A stretch of DNA of 50,357 bases from an uncultured beta proteobacterium (GCA_903828235.1 CAIKLM010000053.1:1-50357); one strand, 5' to 3'; counted from the stretch's first letter, positions 11,259-19,828 are shown. The notes: a model not told the origin generated them from the letters alone. Numbers and translations are program-made.

Positions 11259-11906
11259 TCAGTGTCCCTTCTTGCGGGGCGCGGCTGCCGCCTTGGCAGC
11301 CGATGCGCCGAACTTGTTTTCCGTGCCGGCCAGCAGCTTGCGGATGTTGCCTTCGTGCCGCCACACCAGCAGCAGGCTCATCAGGGCCAGCGCCAGCAGC
11401 GCCGGCGAAACGCCCCAGATCAGCGCCTGGTAGAACGGTGCGAACACGGCCGCCACGATGGAGCCCAGCGACACGTAGCGCGAGAAGCCCACGATGATGG
11501 CGAAGCTGGCCAGCGTGGCCACGGCCAGCAGCGGGTTCCAGGCCATCAGCACGCCGGCGGCCGTGGCCACGCCCTTGCCGCCCTTGAAGCCGAAGAACAC
11601 CGGCCACAGGTGGCCCACGAAGGCCGCCAGGCCGACCCAGGCCGCGACCTCGGCCGACAGGCCCACGCGCTCGCCGAAGGCCAGGCACAGCACCACGGGC
11701 ACGAAGCCCTTGAGCGCGTCGAACACCAGCGTCAGCACGGCCGCCTTGCGGTTGCCCGAGCGCAGCACGTTGGTGGCGCCGGGGTTGCCGCTGCCGTAGC
11801 TGCGCGGATCCGCCAGCCCGAAGACGCGGCTGAGGATGACCGCGAACGACAGCGATCCCACGAGGTACGAGGCGACGAGAGCGCCGACGATCCACATCCA
11901 TTCCAT
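11259..11906 (-). CDS. plsY: Glycerol-3-phosphate acyltransferase PlsY
   Basis: A 215-residue inner-membrane protein with about five hydrophobic segments. Conserved loops are visible: GSGNPGATNVLR (glycerol phosphate site), KGFVPV, and GHLWPVFFGFKGGKGVATAAG. It transfers an acyl group from acyl-phosphate to sn-glycerol-3-phosphate, the first step of phosphatidic acid synthesis, working with PlsX. A C-terminal Lys/Ala-rich tail (GASAAKAAAAPRKKGH) extends beyond the membrane domain. The ATG at 11906 begins directly at the first membrane helix. Two genes follow with almost no gap (ridA, glutaredoxin). Confidence 0.95.
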   Translation of the reverse strand: MEWMWIVGALVASYLVGSLSFAVILSRVFGLADPRSYGSGNPGATNVLRSGNRKAAVLTLVFDALKGFVPVVLCLAFGERVGLSAEVAAWVGLAAFVGHLWPVFFGFKGGKGVATAAGVLMAWNPLLAVATLASFAIIVGFSRYVSLGSIVAAVFAPFYQALIWGVSPALLALALMSLLLVWRHEGNIRKLLAGTENKFGASAAKAAAAPRKKGH

Positions 11907-12054
11907 GGCGGGCGCGAGTGTAAGCGCGGGTCCTGGCCCGCCCGTGACCGGCCCGCAGGGGCCCCGGGATTGCCCTGTGCGTGGTTCCCACAGGCATCGA
12001 TGCGGGGCGCCGCCGCACACTGCCGCGTCACCCTGGCCGAACTGGAGCCCCGCC

Positions 12055-13047
12055 ATGAACCGCCGCACCGGACTGCGAACCCTGTCGTCCCTGGCCCTGG
12101 CCGCGCTGGGTGCGCTGGCCACCGCCCTGCCCCTGGCCGCCCAGGCCCAGGCCTGGCCCGCCAAGGGTCCCATCAAGCTGGTGGCGGTGTTCCCGCCCGG
12201 CGGCTCGGTCGACCAGGTGGCGCGCATCCTGGCCCCCGTGCTGCAGCAGCAGCTGGGGCAGACGGTGGTGGTCGAGAACAAGGGCGGCGCCTCCGGCGCC
12301 ATCGGCACCGGCGAGGTCGCGCGCGCCGCCGCCGACGGCTACACCTGGGGCGTGGTGTTCGACACGCACGGCGTCAACCCGGCGCTGCAGCCGCGCATCG
12401 CCTTCGACACCCGCAAGGACCTCGCCACCGCCGTGCTGGTGGGCACCAGCCCCATGGTCATCAGCACGCACGCCGAGCAGCCCTTCCGGACCTTCAACGA
12501 CGTCGCCGCGGCCACCAAGGGCGGCAAGAGCCTCACCTACGGCACCATCGGCAACGGCAGCCTCGGCCACCTGGCGGTGACGTTGCTGGCGCGCAGCGCC
12601 GGGCTCGACCTGGTGCACGTGCCCTACAAGGGCGGCGGGCCGCTGATGCAGGACGCCATCGCGGGCCACGTGCCGCTGTCCATCGGCTCGGTGTTCGTCG
12701 CCAAGCCGCACATCGACAGCCGTCGCATCCGGCCGCTGGCGGTCACCACCGCGCAGCGCAACCCCGCGCTGCCCGAGGTGCCGACGCTGGCCGAGCTGGG
12801 CTTCCGCAACTTCGACGCGCCGGCCTGGTGGGCGGTGATCGCGCCGGCCCGGACGCCCCCCGAGCTGGTGCAGCGCATGAACGCCGAGATCAACCGCGCC
12901 TTGCAGACGCCCGACGTGGCGGCCAAGCTCGCGGCCCAGGGCATCGTGGTGAACATCGGCACGCCGGCCCAGGCCCAGGCCTTCGTCGAGCGGCAGCTCG
13001 ACACCTGGGAGAAGGTCGTGCGCGAGAACGACATCAAGGCGGACTGA
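12055..13047 (+). CDS. Bug-family tripartite tricarboxylate-type binding protein
   Basis: A 330-residue periplasmic binding protein with a clear signal peptide (LRTLSSLALAALGALATALPLAAQAQA). The mature part starts WPAKGPIKLVAVFPPGGSVDQVARILAP, the classic Bug/TctC opening, and continues with VVENKGGASGAIGTGEVARAAADGYT and VPYKGGGPLMQD. Such proteins bind carboxylates and, in some cases, feed TctAB transporters or sensors; orphan copies are common in Burkholderiales. No tctAB genes are near. It is followed after 19 bases by a zinc-ribbon-like gene and, before the 263-bp insertion, probably by the CMD-family gene. Confidence 0.93.
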   Translation: MNRRTGLRTLSSLALAALGALATALPLAAQAQAWPAKGPIKLVAVFPPGGSVDQVARILAPVLQQQLGQTVVVENKGGASGAIGTGEVARAAADGYTWGVVFDTHGVNPALQPRIAFDTRKDLATAVLVGTSPMVISTHAEQPFRTFNDVAAATKGGKSLTYGTIGNGSLGHLAVTLLARSAGLDLVHVPYKGGGPLMQDAIAGHVPLSIGSVFVAKPHIDSRRIRPLAVTTAQRNPALPEVPTLAELGFRNFDAPAWWAVIAPARTPPELVQRMNAEINRALQTPDVAAKLAAQGIVVNIGTPAQAQAFVERQLDTWEKVVRENDIKAD

Positions 13048-13066
13048 CGCGGCCCGCGGGCCTGGC

Positions 13067-13444
13067 ATGGCCGCCGAGTTCCTGGACAGTACCGCCCTGC
13101 GCGCGGCCGTGGCCCCCGCCGGGCCCGGCTGCCCGCACTGCGCCGCGCTGCGCGCGCCCGGCTGGGAGTCGGTCGCCGCGCCGGTGGGCGAGCCGCTGCT
13201 GGCCTGCATCGGCACGCTGCGCGACCCCGCCGTGGACGAGCCGACGGTGCTGGAGCGCCACGCACCGGGCACCGGCTACTGGCACGCGCGCGCCCGGGTG
13301 GTGCCCACGCACTTCCCGTACAACCGCTGCACCGTGTGGCGCTGCCCGCAGTGCCGCCGCGGCTTCCTGCAGTACACCGAGGCCGGCGGCTACTACGTCG
13401 ACCACCGCCTGCGCGAGCTGGACCCCACGCTGATCGAAGACTGA
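13067..13444 (+). CDS. Conserved hypothetical protein with split zinc ribbon
   Basis: A 125-residue protein I cannot name. Two CxxC knuckles are visible, CPHC (C22/C25) and CPQC (C93/C96), which could bind one zinc. C47 and C88 are additional cysteines. The C-terminal part is aromatic-rich (RRGFLQYTEAGGYYVDHR). It lies 19 bases after the Bug gene. Its stop codon (TGA 13442-13444) falls inside the 5-bp duplication of the inserted element, so the insertion spared the coding sequence by one or two bases. Confidence 0.7.
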   Translation: MAAEFLDSTALRAAVAPAGPGCPHCAALRAPGWESVAAPVGEPLLACIGTLRDPAVDEPTVLERHAPGTGYWHARARVVPTHFPYNRCTVWRCPQCRRGFLQYTEAGGYYVDHRLRELDPTLIED

Positions 13445-13474
13445 GAGTGTGAGAGGCAATCCAATGCACCCGCG

Positions 13475-13572
13475 TAGGCCCCCAGAACAGCCCCAATCTA
13501 GGCGCGAAACGAAGCCGGGTCGGGGACCCGGCGAGGCTTCGCAACGACGAGTGGGGCTGTTCTGGGGGCCTA
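13475..13572. repeat. Inner hairpin 1 of the palindromic element
   Basis: A perfect 21-bp inverted repeat (13475-13495 with 13552-13572, beginning TAGGCCCCCAGAACAGCCCC) encloses a smaller hairpin (CCGGGT-CGGGG-ACCCGG, extended by CGAAGC and GCTTCG). The whole arm can fold as one long stem in DNA or RNA. Confidence 0.85.
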
Positions 13573-13580
13573 CCCGAAGG

Positions 13581-13680
13581 GCTGGGGTGTTCAAGGGCCC
13601 TGCGCGTCGTTGTGTCGCCAGCCCGCACAGGCGTGCGGGCGTCGCGCCACGCCTAGCTCAGGGCCCTTGCACACCCCAGC
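13581..13680. repeat. Inner hairpin 2 of the palindromic element
   Basis: A 22-bp inverted repeat with one mismatch (13581-13602 with 13659-13680, beginning GCTGGGGTGTTCAAGGGCCC) encloses the perfect hairpin GCCCGCAC-AGGC-GTGCGGGC at 13621-13640. The size and layout mirror inner hairpin 1, but the sequence differs. Confidence 0.85.
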
Positions 13681-13717
13681 GCGGGCGCATTGGATTGCCT
13701 CTCACACTCTGAGCCCC

Positions 13718-14269
13718 ATGGCCCACCTGCGCTACACCGGCACGGCCGAGCTGGCCGACCCCGAGCGCGCCCCGCTGGTCGCCCGCGTGGTGGCCGAGCG
13801 CGGCGAGTTGCTGCACCTGTACCAGATGCTGCTGCACAGCCCCCCGCTGGCCGAGGGCTGGCTGCACTACCTGACGCGCGTGCGGCAGCGGCTGGCGCTG
13901 CCCGGCGACCTGCGCGAGCTGGTCATCATGCAGGTGGCGCACCTCAACGGCGCACCCTACGAGGCCGCGCAGCACGCGCCCATCGCCCGGCGCGAGGGCG
14001 TGCCCGCCCCGGCCCTGGACGCCCTGCCCCGCTGGCGCGACGCGCCGGACCGCTTCACCCCAACGCAGCAGCTGGCGCTGGCCCTGGCCGACACCATGAC
14101 GCGCCAGGTGCAGGTGCCCGCGGCGCAGATGCAGGCCGTGCGCGATGCACTGGGCGAACGCCAGGCGGTGGAGCTGGTGGGCGTGATCGCCGCCTACAAC
14201 ATGGTCTCGCGCTTCCTCGAGGCGCTGGCCATCCACCATGACGACGCGCGCGAGCCGCCGCCGGCCTGA
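13718..14269 (+). CDS. Carboxymuconolactone decarboxylase-family protein
   Basis: A 183-residue all-helical protein of the AhpD/CMD fold: AEGWLHYLTRVRQRLALPGDLRELVIMQVAHLNGAPYEAAQHAPIARREG. The AhpD redox CxxC is absent (the matching stretch reads GAPYEAAQH), so alkylhydroperoxidase chemistry is unlikely. Many such Cys-less relatives act in degradation of aromatic or carboxylic compounds, or have unknown roles. The ATG at 13718 is the first start after the inserted element. Before the insertion it would have been about 8 bases from the zinc-ribbon gene, so it was probably the third gene of the Bug operon. Confidence 0.85.
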   Translation: MAHLRYTGTAELADPERAPLVARVVAERGELLHLYQMLLHSPPLAEGWLHYLTRVRQRLALPGDLRELVIMQVAHLNGAPYEAAQHAPIARREGVPAPALDALPRWRDAPDRFTPTQQLALALADTMTRQVQVPAAQMQAVRDALGERQAVELVGVIAAYNMVSRFLEALAIHHDDAREPPPA

Positions 14270-14288
14270 GGGCACGCGGGCCCCGGGC

Positions 14289-14780
14289 TCAGGCGATCGC
14301 GCACTGCACCGGCTGCGCGCCCAGGTGGGCCACCAGCACGGCGGGTTCCAGGCCCACCAGGAAGCCGCGCCGCCCGCCGTTGATGCAGATGCGCGGCAGC
14401 GCCAGCACGCTGGCCTCCACGAACACGCGCATCGCCTTGCGGGTGCCGAAGGGCGAGGTGCCGCCGATCAGGTAGCCGCTGTGGCGCTGCGCCACCTCGG
14501 GCCGGCAGGGCTCCACGCTCTTGGCGCCGATGGCGCGCGCCAGGTTCTTGGTGCTGACCTGGCGGTCGCCGTGCATCAGCACGATCAGCGGCTCGGCTCG
14601 CTCGTCCTGCATCACCAGCGTCTTGATCACGGCGTGCTCTTCCACGCCGAGCTGCCGCGCGCTCTCGGCCGTGCCGCCGTGCTCGACGTAGTCGTACGGG
14701 TGCTCGGTGTAGGCCACGCCGCGCGCCTTCAGCCAGGCGGTCGCGGGGGTCTCGCTGACGTGCTTGTCCTTCTTCGCCAT
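14289..14780 (-). CDS. ybaK: Cys-tRNA(Pro)/Cys-tRNA(Cys) deacylase
   Basis: A 163-residue YbaK/EbsC protein. It hydrolyses Cys mischarged on tRNA(Pro), acting in trans to prolyl-tRNA synthetase. Visible hallmarks are the start TPATAWLKARGVAYTEHPYDY, the catalytic-lysine segment AVIKTLVMQ, VSTKNLARAIGAKSVEPC, and the GYLIGGTSPFGTRKAM motif that closes the pocket. The length is typical. It is convergent with the CMD-family gene and 44 bases downstream of the murA-like gene on the same strand. Confidence 0.93.
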   Translation of the reverse strand: MAKKDKHVSETPATAWLKARGVAYTEHPYDYVEHGGTAESARQLGVEEHAVIKTLVMQDERAEPLIVLMHGDRQVSTKNLARAIGAKSVEPCRPEVAQRHSGYLIGGTSPFGTRKAMRVFVEASVLALPRICINGGRRGFLVGLEPAVLVAHLGAQPVQCAIA

Positions 14781-14824
14781 GCCGTCGCTCGCGTTCGGCC
14801 CGGGCCCCGGAAGGCCCGCGTCGC

Positions 14825-16147
14825 TCAGTCGCCCTCCACCCACTCCACGTGGGCGCCCAAGGCGCTGATGTTCTCGGCGAAGCGCGGGTGCGCGCGCCGC
14901 ACCGGCGTGGCGTTGCGGATGACGCTGCGGCCCGGGATGCTGCAGGCCACCATCAGCAGCGCGATGGCCACGCGGATGATGTAGGGGCTCTCGACCTCGG
15001 CCGCCGCCAGCGGCTTGCCGCCGAAGGTGATGATGCGGTGGGGGTCGCTCTGGAAGGCGTGGGCGCCGAACTTCGAGAGCTCGCTGGTCCAGCCCATCGC
15101 ACCCTCGTAGACCTTGTTCCAGTACATCATGCTGCCCTCGGCGCGCACGCCCAGGGCCACGAAGATGGGCAGCAGGTCCACCGGCAGGTAGGGCCAGGGC
15201 GCGGCCTCCACCTTGGGCAGGATGTTCTGCGTGAAGGGCTGCTTCACGCGCAGCGGGCCGTCGGCCACGGCGCGGCTGAAGCCGCCCTCGTGGTGCACCT
15301 GCACGCCGAACTTGGCGAAGGTGCGGTCGATCAGCGGAAACTGCTCCGGGGCCGAGTTCTTCACGACGATCTCGCCGCCGGTGATGGCGCCCAGCGCCAT
15401 GAAGGTGACGGCCTCGTGGAAGTCTTCCGCGAAGCGGAACTCCACGCCCTCGGGCCGGCCCAGCGACGCCACGCCGTGCACCGTGAGCCGGCTGGTGCCG
15501 ATGCCCTCGATGCGCGCCCCCAGCAGCGCCATGAACTGGCAGAACTCCTGCACGTGCGGCTCGCTGGCGGCGTTCATCAGCGTGCTGGTGCCGCCGCCGG
15601 CGGTGGCGGTGGCGGCGCACAGCACGAAGTTCTCGGTGGTGGTGACGCTGGCGTAGTCCAGCCAGTGCGCGTTGGCCTTCAGGCCGCCGTCGGCCGTGCG
15701 CATCACCAACGCCTCGCGCCGGCGCTCGACGGTGGCGCCGAAGCGTTCCATCACCTCGACGTGGGGGTCGATCTCGCGCACGCCCAGGGTGCAGCCCTGC
15801 ACGTCGTTCTCGATGCGCGCGGCGCCGAAGCGCGCCAGCAGGCCCGGCACCAGCATGATGGAGCTGCGCATCTCCTCGGGCAGGTGGTGCACGTCGGGGT
15901 CGAAACGCGTGTCGGCGTGGTGCAGCTCCAGCGTGCCGGCGGAGAAGTCCACCTGCACGCGGCTGCCGAGCTGGCGGAAGATCTCGAGGATCTTGCGCAC
16001 GTCGGTGATCTCGGGGATGCCGACCAGGCGCACCGGGTGGCGCGTGAGCAGCGTCGCGCACAGGATGGGCAGCACGGCGTTCTTGTTGGCGCTGGGCACG
16101 ATGCGGCCCGAGAGCGGGCTGCCGCCGTGGACGATCAGGTGGGGCAT
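14825..16147 (-). CDS. MurA-like UDP-GlcNAc 1-carboxyvinyltransferase, divergent
   Basis: A 440-residue member of the EPSP synthase/MurA fold. Canonical MurA adds enolpyruvate to UDP-GlcNAc, the first committed step of peptidoglycan synthesis. The catalytic features are kept: KN of the loop SANKNAVLPIL (K22), the fosfomycin-target cysteine C119 in QGCTLGVREIDPH with R124, the aspartate of LPVDLLPIFVALG, and a late arginine (YIIRVAIAL). The surrounding residues differ strongly from standard MurA: GCTLGVREIDPHVEV replaces the usual GCxIGxRPVDLH, and DFHEAVTFMALGAITGG replaces the DRIETGT segment. It may be a second, specialised MurA. It lies outside any mur or yrb cluster, next to ybaK. Confidence 0.8.
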   Translation of the reverse strand: MPHLIVHGGSPLSGRIVPSANKNAVLPILCATLLTRHPVRLVGIPEITDVRKILEIFRQLGSRVQVDFSAGTLELHHADTRFDPDVHHLPEEMRSSIMLVPGLLARFGAARIENDVQGCTLGVREIDPHVEVMERFGATVERRREALVMRTADGGLKANAHWLDYASVTTTENFVLCAATATAGGGTSTLMNAASEPHVQEFCQFMALLGARIEGIGTSRLTVHGVASLGRPEGVEFRFAEDFHEAVTFMALGAITGGEIVVKNSAPEQFPLIDRTFAKFGVQVHHEGGFSRAVADGPLRVKQPFTQNILPKVEAAPWPYLPVDLLPIFVALGVRAEGSMMYWNKVYEGAMGWTSELSKFGAHAFQSDPHRIITFGGKPLAAAEVESPYIIRVAIALLMVACSIPGRSVIRNATPVRRAHPRFAENISALGAHVEWVEGD

Positions 16148-16176
16148 GGGTGGGACTGGCGGGGGTCGGGGGGCGG

Positions 16177-17943
16177 TCAGCCGCGCATTGTCGCCGCCGC
16201 CGAAGCCGCCGCCGCCGCGCGGGCCTCTTCCTGCAGCCGCAGCACGCGGCGCTGCACCTTGCCGGTGGTCGTCATGGGCAGCGCGTCGATGAACTCGATC
16301 TCCTTCGGGTATTCGTAGGGCGCCAGCCGCCCGCGCACGTGCCGCTGCAGCTCGGCCACCAGCGCGTCGCCGGCCGTGAAGCCCGGCGCCAGCACCACGT
16401 AGGCCTTGACGACCGCGCCGCGCTCGGCGTCGGGCTTGGGCACCACCGCGGCGTTGGCCACCGCCGGGTGCTTGACCAGGCAGTTCTCGACCTCGCTGGG
16501 GCCGATGCGGTAGCCGGCGGCCTTGAAGACGTCGTCGCTGCGGCCCTGGTACCAGAGCCAGCCGTCGCCATCCATCACCGCTGTGTCGCCGGTGCGGCAC
16601 CAGCTGTCCTCGGGGCTGCCGGTGAACTTGGCCCGCGTGGCGCGCTCGTTGCGCCAGTAGCCGAGGAAGAACACCGGGTCGGGCTGGCCGTGCACGTCGA
16701 GCCGGTGCACGGCCACGTCGCCCGGCGTGCCGCGCGGGCACTCGCGGCCCTCGTCGTCGATCACGGCCACGCGGTGGCCGGGGTAGGGGCGGCCCATGCT
16801 GCCGGGCCGCGCGGGCCAGCCCGGGTGCACGCTGCCGTCGGCCGCCACCCAGCGGCCGCAGTTGCCGACGACGTAGTTGATCTCGGTCTGGCCGAACATC
16901 TCGTTGAGCGTCACGCCCAGCGCCTGGCGGCACCAGTGGAAGACGGCATCGCCCACGGCCTCGCCGGCGCTCATCACGGCGCGCAGCCGCAGCGCGTAGC
17001 GCTCGCGCGGCGCCGGCACGGCCTTCATCATGGCCTTCAGCGCCGTGGGGAACAGGAAGCTGTGCGTCACGCGGTGGCGCTCCATCAGGCCCAGCGCCGC
17101 CTCGGCGCCGAAGCGGCCCTGGTAAGCCACGATGGGCCGGCCGAAGTACAGCGTGGGCAGCAGCGCGTCCATCAGGCCGCCGGTCCAGGCCCAGTCGGCG
17201 GGGCTCCAGAAGACCTCGTCGCTGGCCTCGGGGCGGCCGAGGCCGAACCAGTCCTGGCTGCAGACGAAGCCCGTGAGGTTGCCGATGAGTGCGCGGTGCG
17301 GCACCAGCGCGCCCTTGGGCGGGCCGGTGGTGCCGCTGGTGTAGATGAGCACGGCCGCGTCGTCGGCGCGCGTGCGCGCCTGGGGCGGCGCGCGCCGCGT
17401 CGTTGCCAGGGCGGCGGCCCAGTCGACGTCGCCCTGCCCCGCCGCGGCGCCCACGGCCACCACCGTGCGCAGCGCCGGGCACTCGGCGCGCACGGCCAGC
17501 AGGTTGGCGATGGCGGTCTCGTCCACCAGCGCCAGCACGGCGGCGCTGTCCTGCAGCCGGTAGGCCAGCGCCTCGGGGCCGAAGAGCATGGACAGCGGCA
17601 TCGCCACCGCGCCCAGGTGGTAGACGGCCATGTGCGCCACCGCCGTCTCGGGCCGCTGCGGCATGACCACGGCCACGCGGTCGCCGCGCTTCACGCCCAG
17701 CCCCGCCAGCGCCGCGGCCAGGCGCAGCGACTGCGCGTGCAGCGCGGCGTAGCTCAGCGCGCCCGAGCGGCCGTCCTCGTGCTCCCAGGCGATGGCGGTG
17801 CGGCCGGCCACGGCGGGGTCGGCCGCCCAGCGCGCGGCGCAGGCCTCGGCGATGTTGAAGCGCTCGGGCACCTGCCAACGCAGGCTGCCGTGCAGGTGCG
17901 CCCAGGCATCGGGCGCGGGGACGCGGTGTTGTCGGCCGTTCAT
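16177..17943 (-). CDS. Acyl-CoA synthetase, medium-chain type
   Basis: A 588-residue AMP-forming ligase. The P-loop is IYTSGTTGPPKGALVPHR; the later core motifs are NEMFGQTEINYVVGNC and TGDTAVMDGDGWLWYQGRSDD. The C-terminal catalytic lysine is in TTTGKVQRR. The overall pattern (start RFNIAEACAARWA, the SPADWAWTGGLMDALLP segment) fits ACSM/AcsA-type enzymes acting on small or medium carboxylic acids; the exact substrate cannot be read from sequence. It ends 29 bases before the murA-like gene on the same strand and is divergent from the HD-GYP-like gene. Confidence 0.88.
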   Translation of the reverse strand: MNGRQHRVPAPDAWAHLHGSLRWQVPERFNIAEACAARWAADPAVAGRTAIAWEHEDGRSGALSYAALHAQSLRLAAALAGLGVKRGDRVAVVMPQRPETAVAHMAVYHLGAVAMPLSMLFGPEALAYRLQDSAAVLALVDETAIANLLAVRAECPALRTVVAVGAAAGQGDVDWAAALATTRRAPPQARTRADDAAVLIYTSGTTGPPKGALVPHRALIGNLTGFVCSQDWFGLGRPEASDEVFWSPADWAWTGGLMDALLPTLYFGRPIVAYQGRFGAEAALGLMERHRVTHSFLFPTALKAMMKAVPAPRERYALRLRAVMSAGEAVGDAVFHWCRQALGVTLNEMFGQTEINYVVGNCGRWVAADGSVHPGWPARPGSMGRPYPGHRVAVIDDEGRECPRGTPGDVAVHRLDVHGQPDPVFFLGYWRNERATRAKFTGSPEDSWCRTGDTAVMDGDGWLWYQGRSDDVFKAAGYRIGPSEVENCLVKHPAVANAAVVPKPDAERGAVVKAYVVLAPGFTAGDALVAELQRHVRGRLAPYEYPKEIEFIDALPMTTTGKVQRRVLRLQEEARAAAAASAAATMRG

Positions 17944-18078
17944 GCGCGCAGCTTAAGGGCCGGCGCCGCCGCGGCGCCACTGGCGGCTGCCCCAGGGCCG
18001 AACGATCAAGTTCCGCGCCCCGACGGCCGAAGACGCGTCCATGGGCCACGCCGGCCCGCCCAACGCACCCCACGAACC

Positions 18079-19200
18079 ATGCCCCTTGCCCCCCTTGCCA
18101 CCGTCCAGCACCGCGTGCAGCTGGGCCAGCCGCTGCCCTTCGGCGTGCGCGATGCCGACGGCACCCTGCTGCTGGCGCGCGGCCAGGTGGTGCAGAGCCC
18201 GACGCAGCTGCAGGCCCTGATGGCCCGCGGCGCCGTGGTCGAGCTGCACGCGCTGATCGACGCCGCCACGCTGGCCCGCCAGGCGCCGCGCCGGCAATTG
18301 CCGGGCCTGTGGAACGAAGCCATCGCGCGCCTGGACCAGGCCCTGGCCGCGCACGCGGCGGAGGGCTTCGCCGCGGCGCTGGACGCCGCCACCGCGCCGC
18401 TGGCCGCGCTGGTGGCGCGCGACCCCGACCTGGCCATCTTCCAGGTGCTGAGCGAGCGCGCCGGCGCCGACGTGGCCTATGGCGCGCGCCGCTCGCTGCA
18501 GACGGCCGTCACCGCGCTGCTGGTGTCGCGCCGGCTCGGCTGGGACGACGCCGACGGCGAGCGCGCCTTCAAGGTGGGCCTGACCATGAACCTGAGCATG
18601 CTGGAGCTGCAGGGCCAGCTCGCCCGCCAGGCCGCGCCGCCCTCGCCGGCGCAGCGCCAGCAGCTGCAGACCCACCCCATGCGCAGCCTTCGCCTGCTGG
18701 AGCAGGCCGGCGTGGCCGACCCCCTGTGGCTCGAGGCCGTGCTGCAGCACCACGAGGTCGAGGACAGCAGCGGCTACCCCAGCGGCCGCAGCGACGTGTG
18801 CGACCTTGCCTCGCTGGTGCGGCGGGCCGACGTGTACACCAGCAAGCTGTCGTCGCGCTCCACGCGCGAGGCGCTGGGCGCCGACCTCGCCGGCCGCCAG
18901 ATGTTCCTGCAGGACCCCGGCCACCCGATGACGGCGGCGCTGGTCAAGGAGTTCGGCATCTTCCCGCCGGGCTGCCACGTGCGGCTGCAGTCGGGGGAGC
19001 TGGCCATCGTCGTGGCGCGCGGCGGCACGATCATGACGCCGGTGGTGGCCTGCCTCACCGACGCCGTGGGCCGCACCCTCTCGCAGCCGGAGCGCGTGGA
19101 CACCGCCGCCCGGGGCCGAGGCGTGGCTGCCGTGGAAGGCCTGGGCCAAGGCCGGCGCCCGCTGCCGCTGGACCGGCTGATGGCGGCGCTGGTCTCGTGA
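18079..19200 (+). CDS. HD-GYP-like protein with degenerate active site
   Basis: A 373-residue protein whose second half (about residues 130-320) follows the HD-GYP phosphodiesterase pattern: HP at 199-200, HHE at 224-226, SGYP at 231-234, RRADVYTSKLSSR and the C-terminal GIFPPGCHVRLQSGELAIVV segment. The histidine-aspartate pair expected near 171-172 reads NL (TMNLSML), so at least two metal ligands are missing and cyclic-di-GMP hydrolysis is doubtful. The N-terminus (about 1-60) is a small beta domain often found before HD-GYP (LPFGVRDADGTLLLARGQVV). It could be a c-di-GMP sensor or adaptor. A YcgR-like PilZ gene is encoded about 0.6 kb away on the same strand. Confidence 0.8.
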   Translation: MPLAPLATVQHRVQLGQPLPFGVRDADGTLLLARGQVVQSPTQLQALMARGAVVELHALIDAATLARQAPRRQLPGLWNEAIARLDQALAAHAAEGFAAALDAATAPLAALVARDPDLAIFQVLSERAGADVAYGARRSLQTAVTALLVSRRLGWDDADGERAFKVGLTMNLSMLELQGQLARQAAPPSPAQRQQLQTHPMRSLRLLEQAGVADPLWLEAVLQHHEVEDSSGYPSGRSDVCDLASLVRRADVYTSKLSSRSTREALGADLAGRQMFLQDPGHPMTAALVKEFGIFPPGCHVRLQSGELAIVVARGGTIMTPVVACLTDAVGRTLSQPERVDTAARGRGVAAVEGLGQGRRPLPLDRLMAALVS

Positions 19201-19218
19201 GGCCCGCGCCGGGGGCCT

Positions 19219-19716
19219 TCAGGCCCCAGGCTTCGCGAAGGCCGCCAGCGCCGGCCCGGTGACGCGGCAGATGCGCCAGTCGGGCATCACCGTGGCGCCC
19301 ATGGCCTCGTAGAAGCGGATGGCGCGCTCGTTCCAGTCGAGCACGCTCCACTCGAAGCGGCCGCAGCCGCGCGCCACCGCCAGCGCGCCCAGGTGCTGCA
19401 GCAGCGCCCGCCCCAGGCCGGTGCCGCGGTGCGCGGGCTGCACGTACAGGTCCTCGAGGTACAGGCCCGGCTTGCCGAGGAAGGTGCTGAAGTTGGTGAA
19501 GAACAGCGCAAAGGCGACGACGCGCCCGCCGGCCTCGCCCACCACGCACTCGGCCACGGGCTTGTCGCCGAACAGATGCGGGTGCAGCGATTCGGGCGTG
19601 ACGACGACCAGGTGCTCGAGCTTCTCGAACACCGCCAGCTCGGTGATCAGGCCGACGATGGCCGGCAGGTCGGCGGGGGTGGCGGGGCGGAGGGTATGGG
19701 CGGCAGGCAAGGGCAT
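19219..19716 (-). CDS. GNAT-family N-acetyltransferase
   Basis: A 165-residue acetyltransferase. The acetyl-CoA site is the motif A segment [19 protein letters not shown]. Motif B follows ([23 protein letters not shown]). The LYLEDLYV strand and NERAIRFYE resemble diamine/spermidine N1-acetyltransferase-like proteins of the SSAT group, whose substrates include polyamines and thialysine; the substrate here is not determined. It is convergent with the HD-GYP-like gene and divergent from the YcgR-like gene. Confidence 0.88.
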   Translation of the reverse strand: MPLPAAHTLRPATPADLPAIVGLITELAVFEKLEHLVVVTPESLHPHLFGDKPVAECVVGEAGGRVVAFALFFTNFSTFLGKPGLYLEDLYVQPAHRGTGLGRALLQHLGALAVARGCGRFEWSVLDWNERAIRFYEAMGATVMPDWRICRVTGPALAAFAKPGA

Positions 19717-19828
19717 GACCCATTGTGCCGTCGGGCCACGGCTCAAGTTTCCCCGCGCGCGAGTCGATACCGACCCAGGCGCGTGACTCCTGCCCGGCAC
19801 CGTCCAACCAGCCCAGCCACTGCCTGCC

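Larger units (their letters stand above)
13446..13708. mobile_element. 263-bp nested-palindrome MITE-like element
   Basis: The element is bounded by 29-bp terminal inverted repeats (13446-13474 and 13680-13708) that match at 28 of 29 positions, starting AGTGTGAGAGGCAATCCAAT. Five-base direct repeats CTGAG (13441-13445 and 13709-13713) flank it and look like a target duplication. Inside are two large hairpins, described separately. It has no coding capacity. It sits exactly between the zinc-ribbon gene and the CMD-family gene. Removing the element and one CTGAG copy leaves the stop codon, GCCCC and the next ATG, a normal operon junction. This suggests a non-autonomous element mobilised in trans; the source transposase is unknown. 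Confidence 0.8.

Noticed and set aside
13446..13708. The nested palindromes as an ordinary intrinsic terminator
   Set aside because: Terminal repeats, target duplication and two large arms go well beyond a terminator, and there is no T-run.
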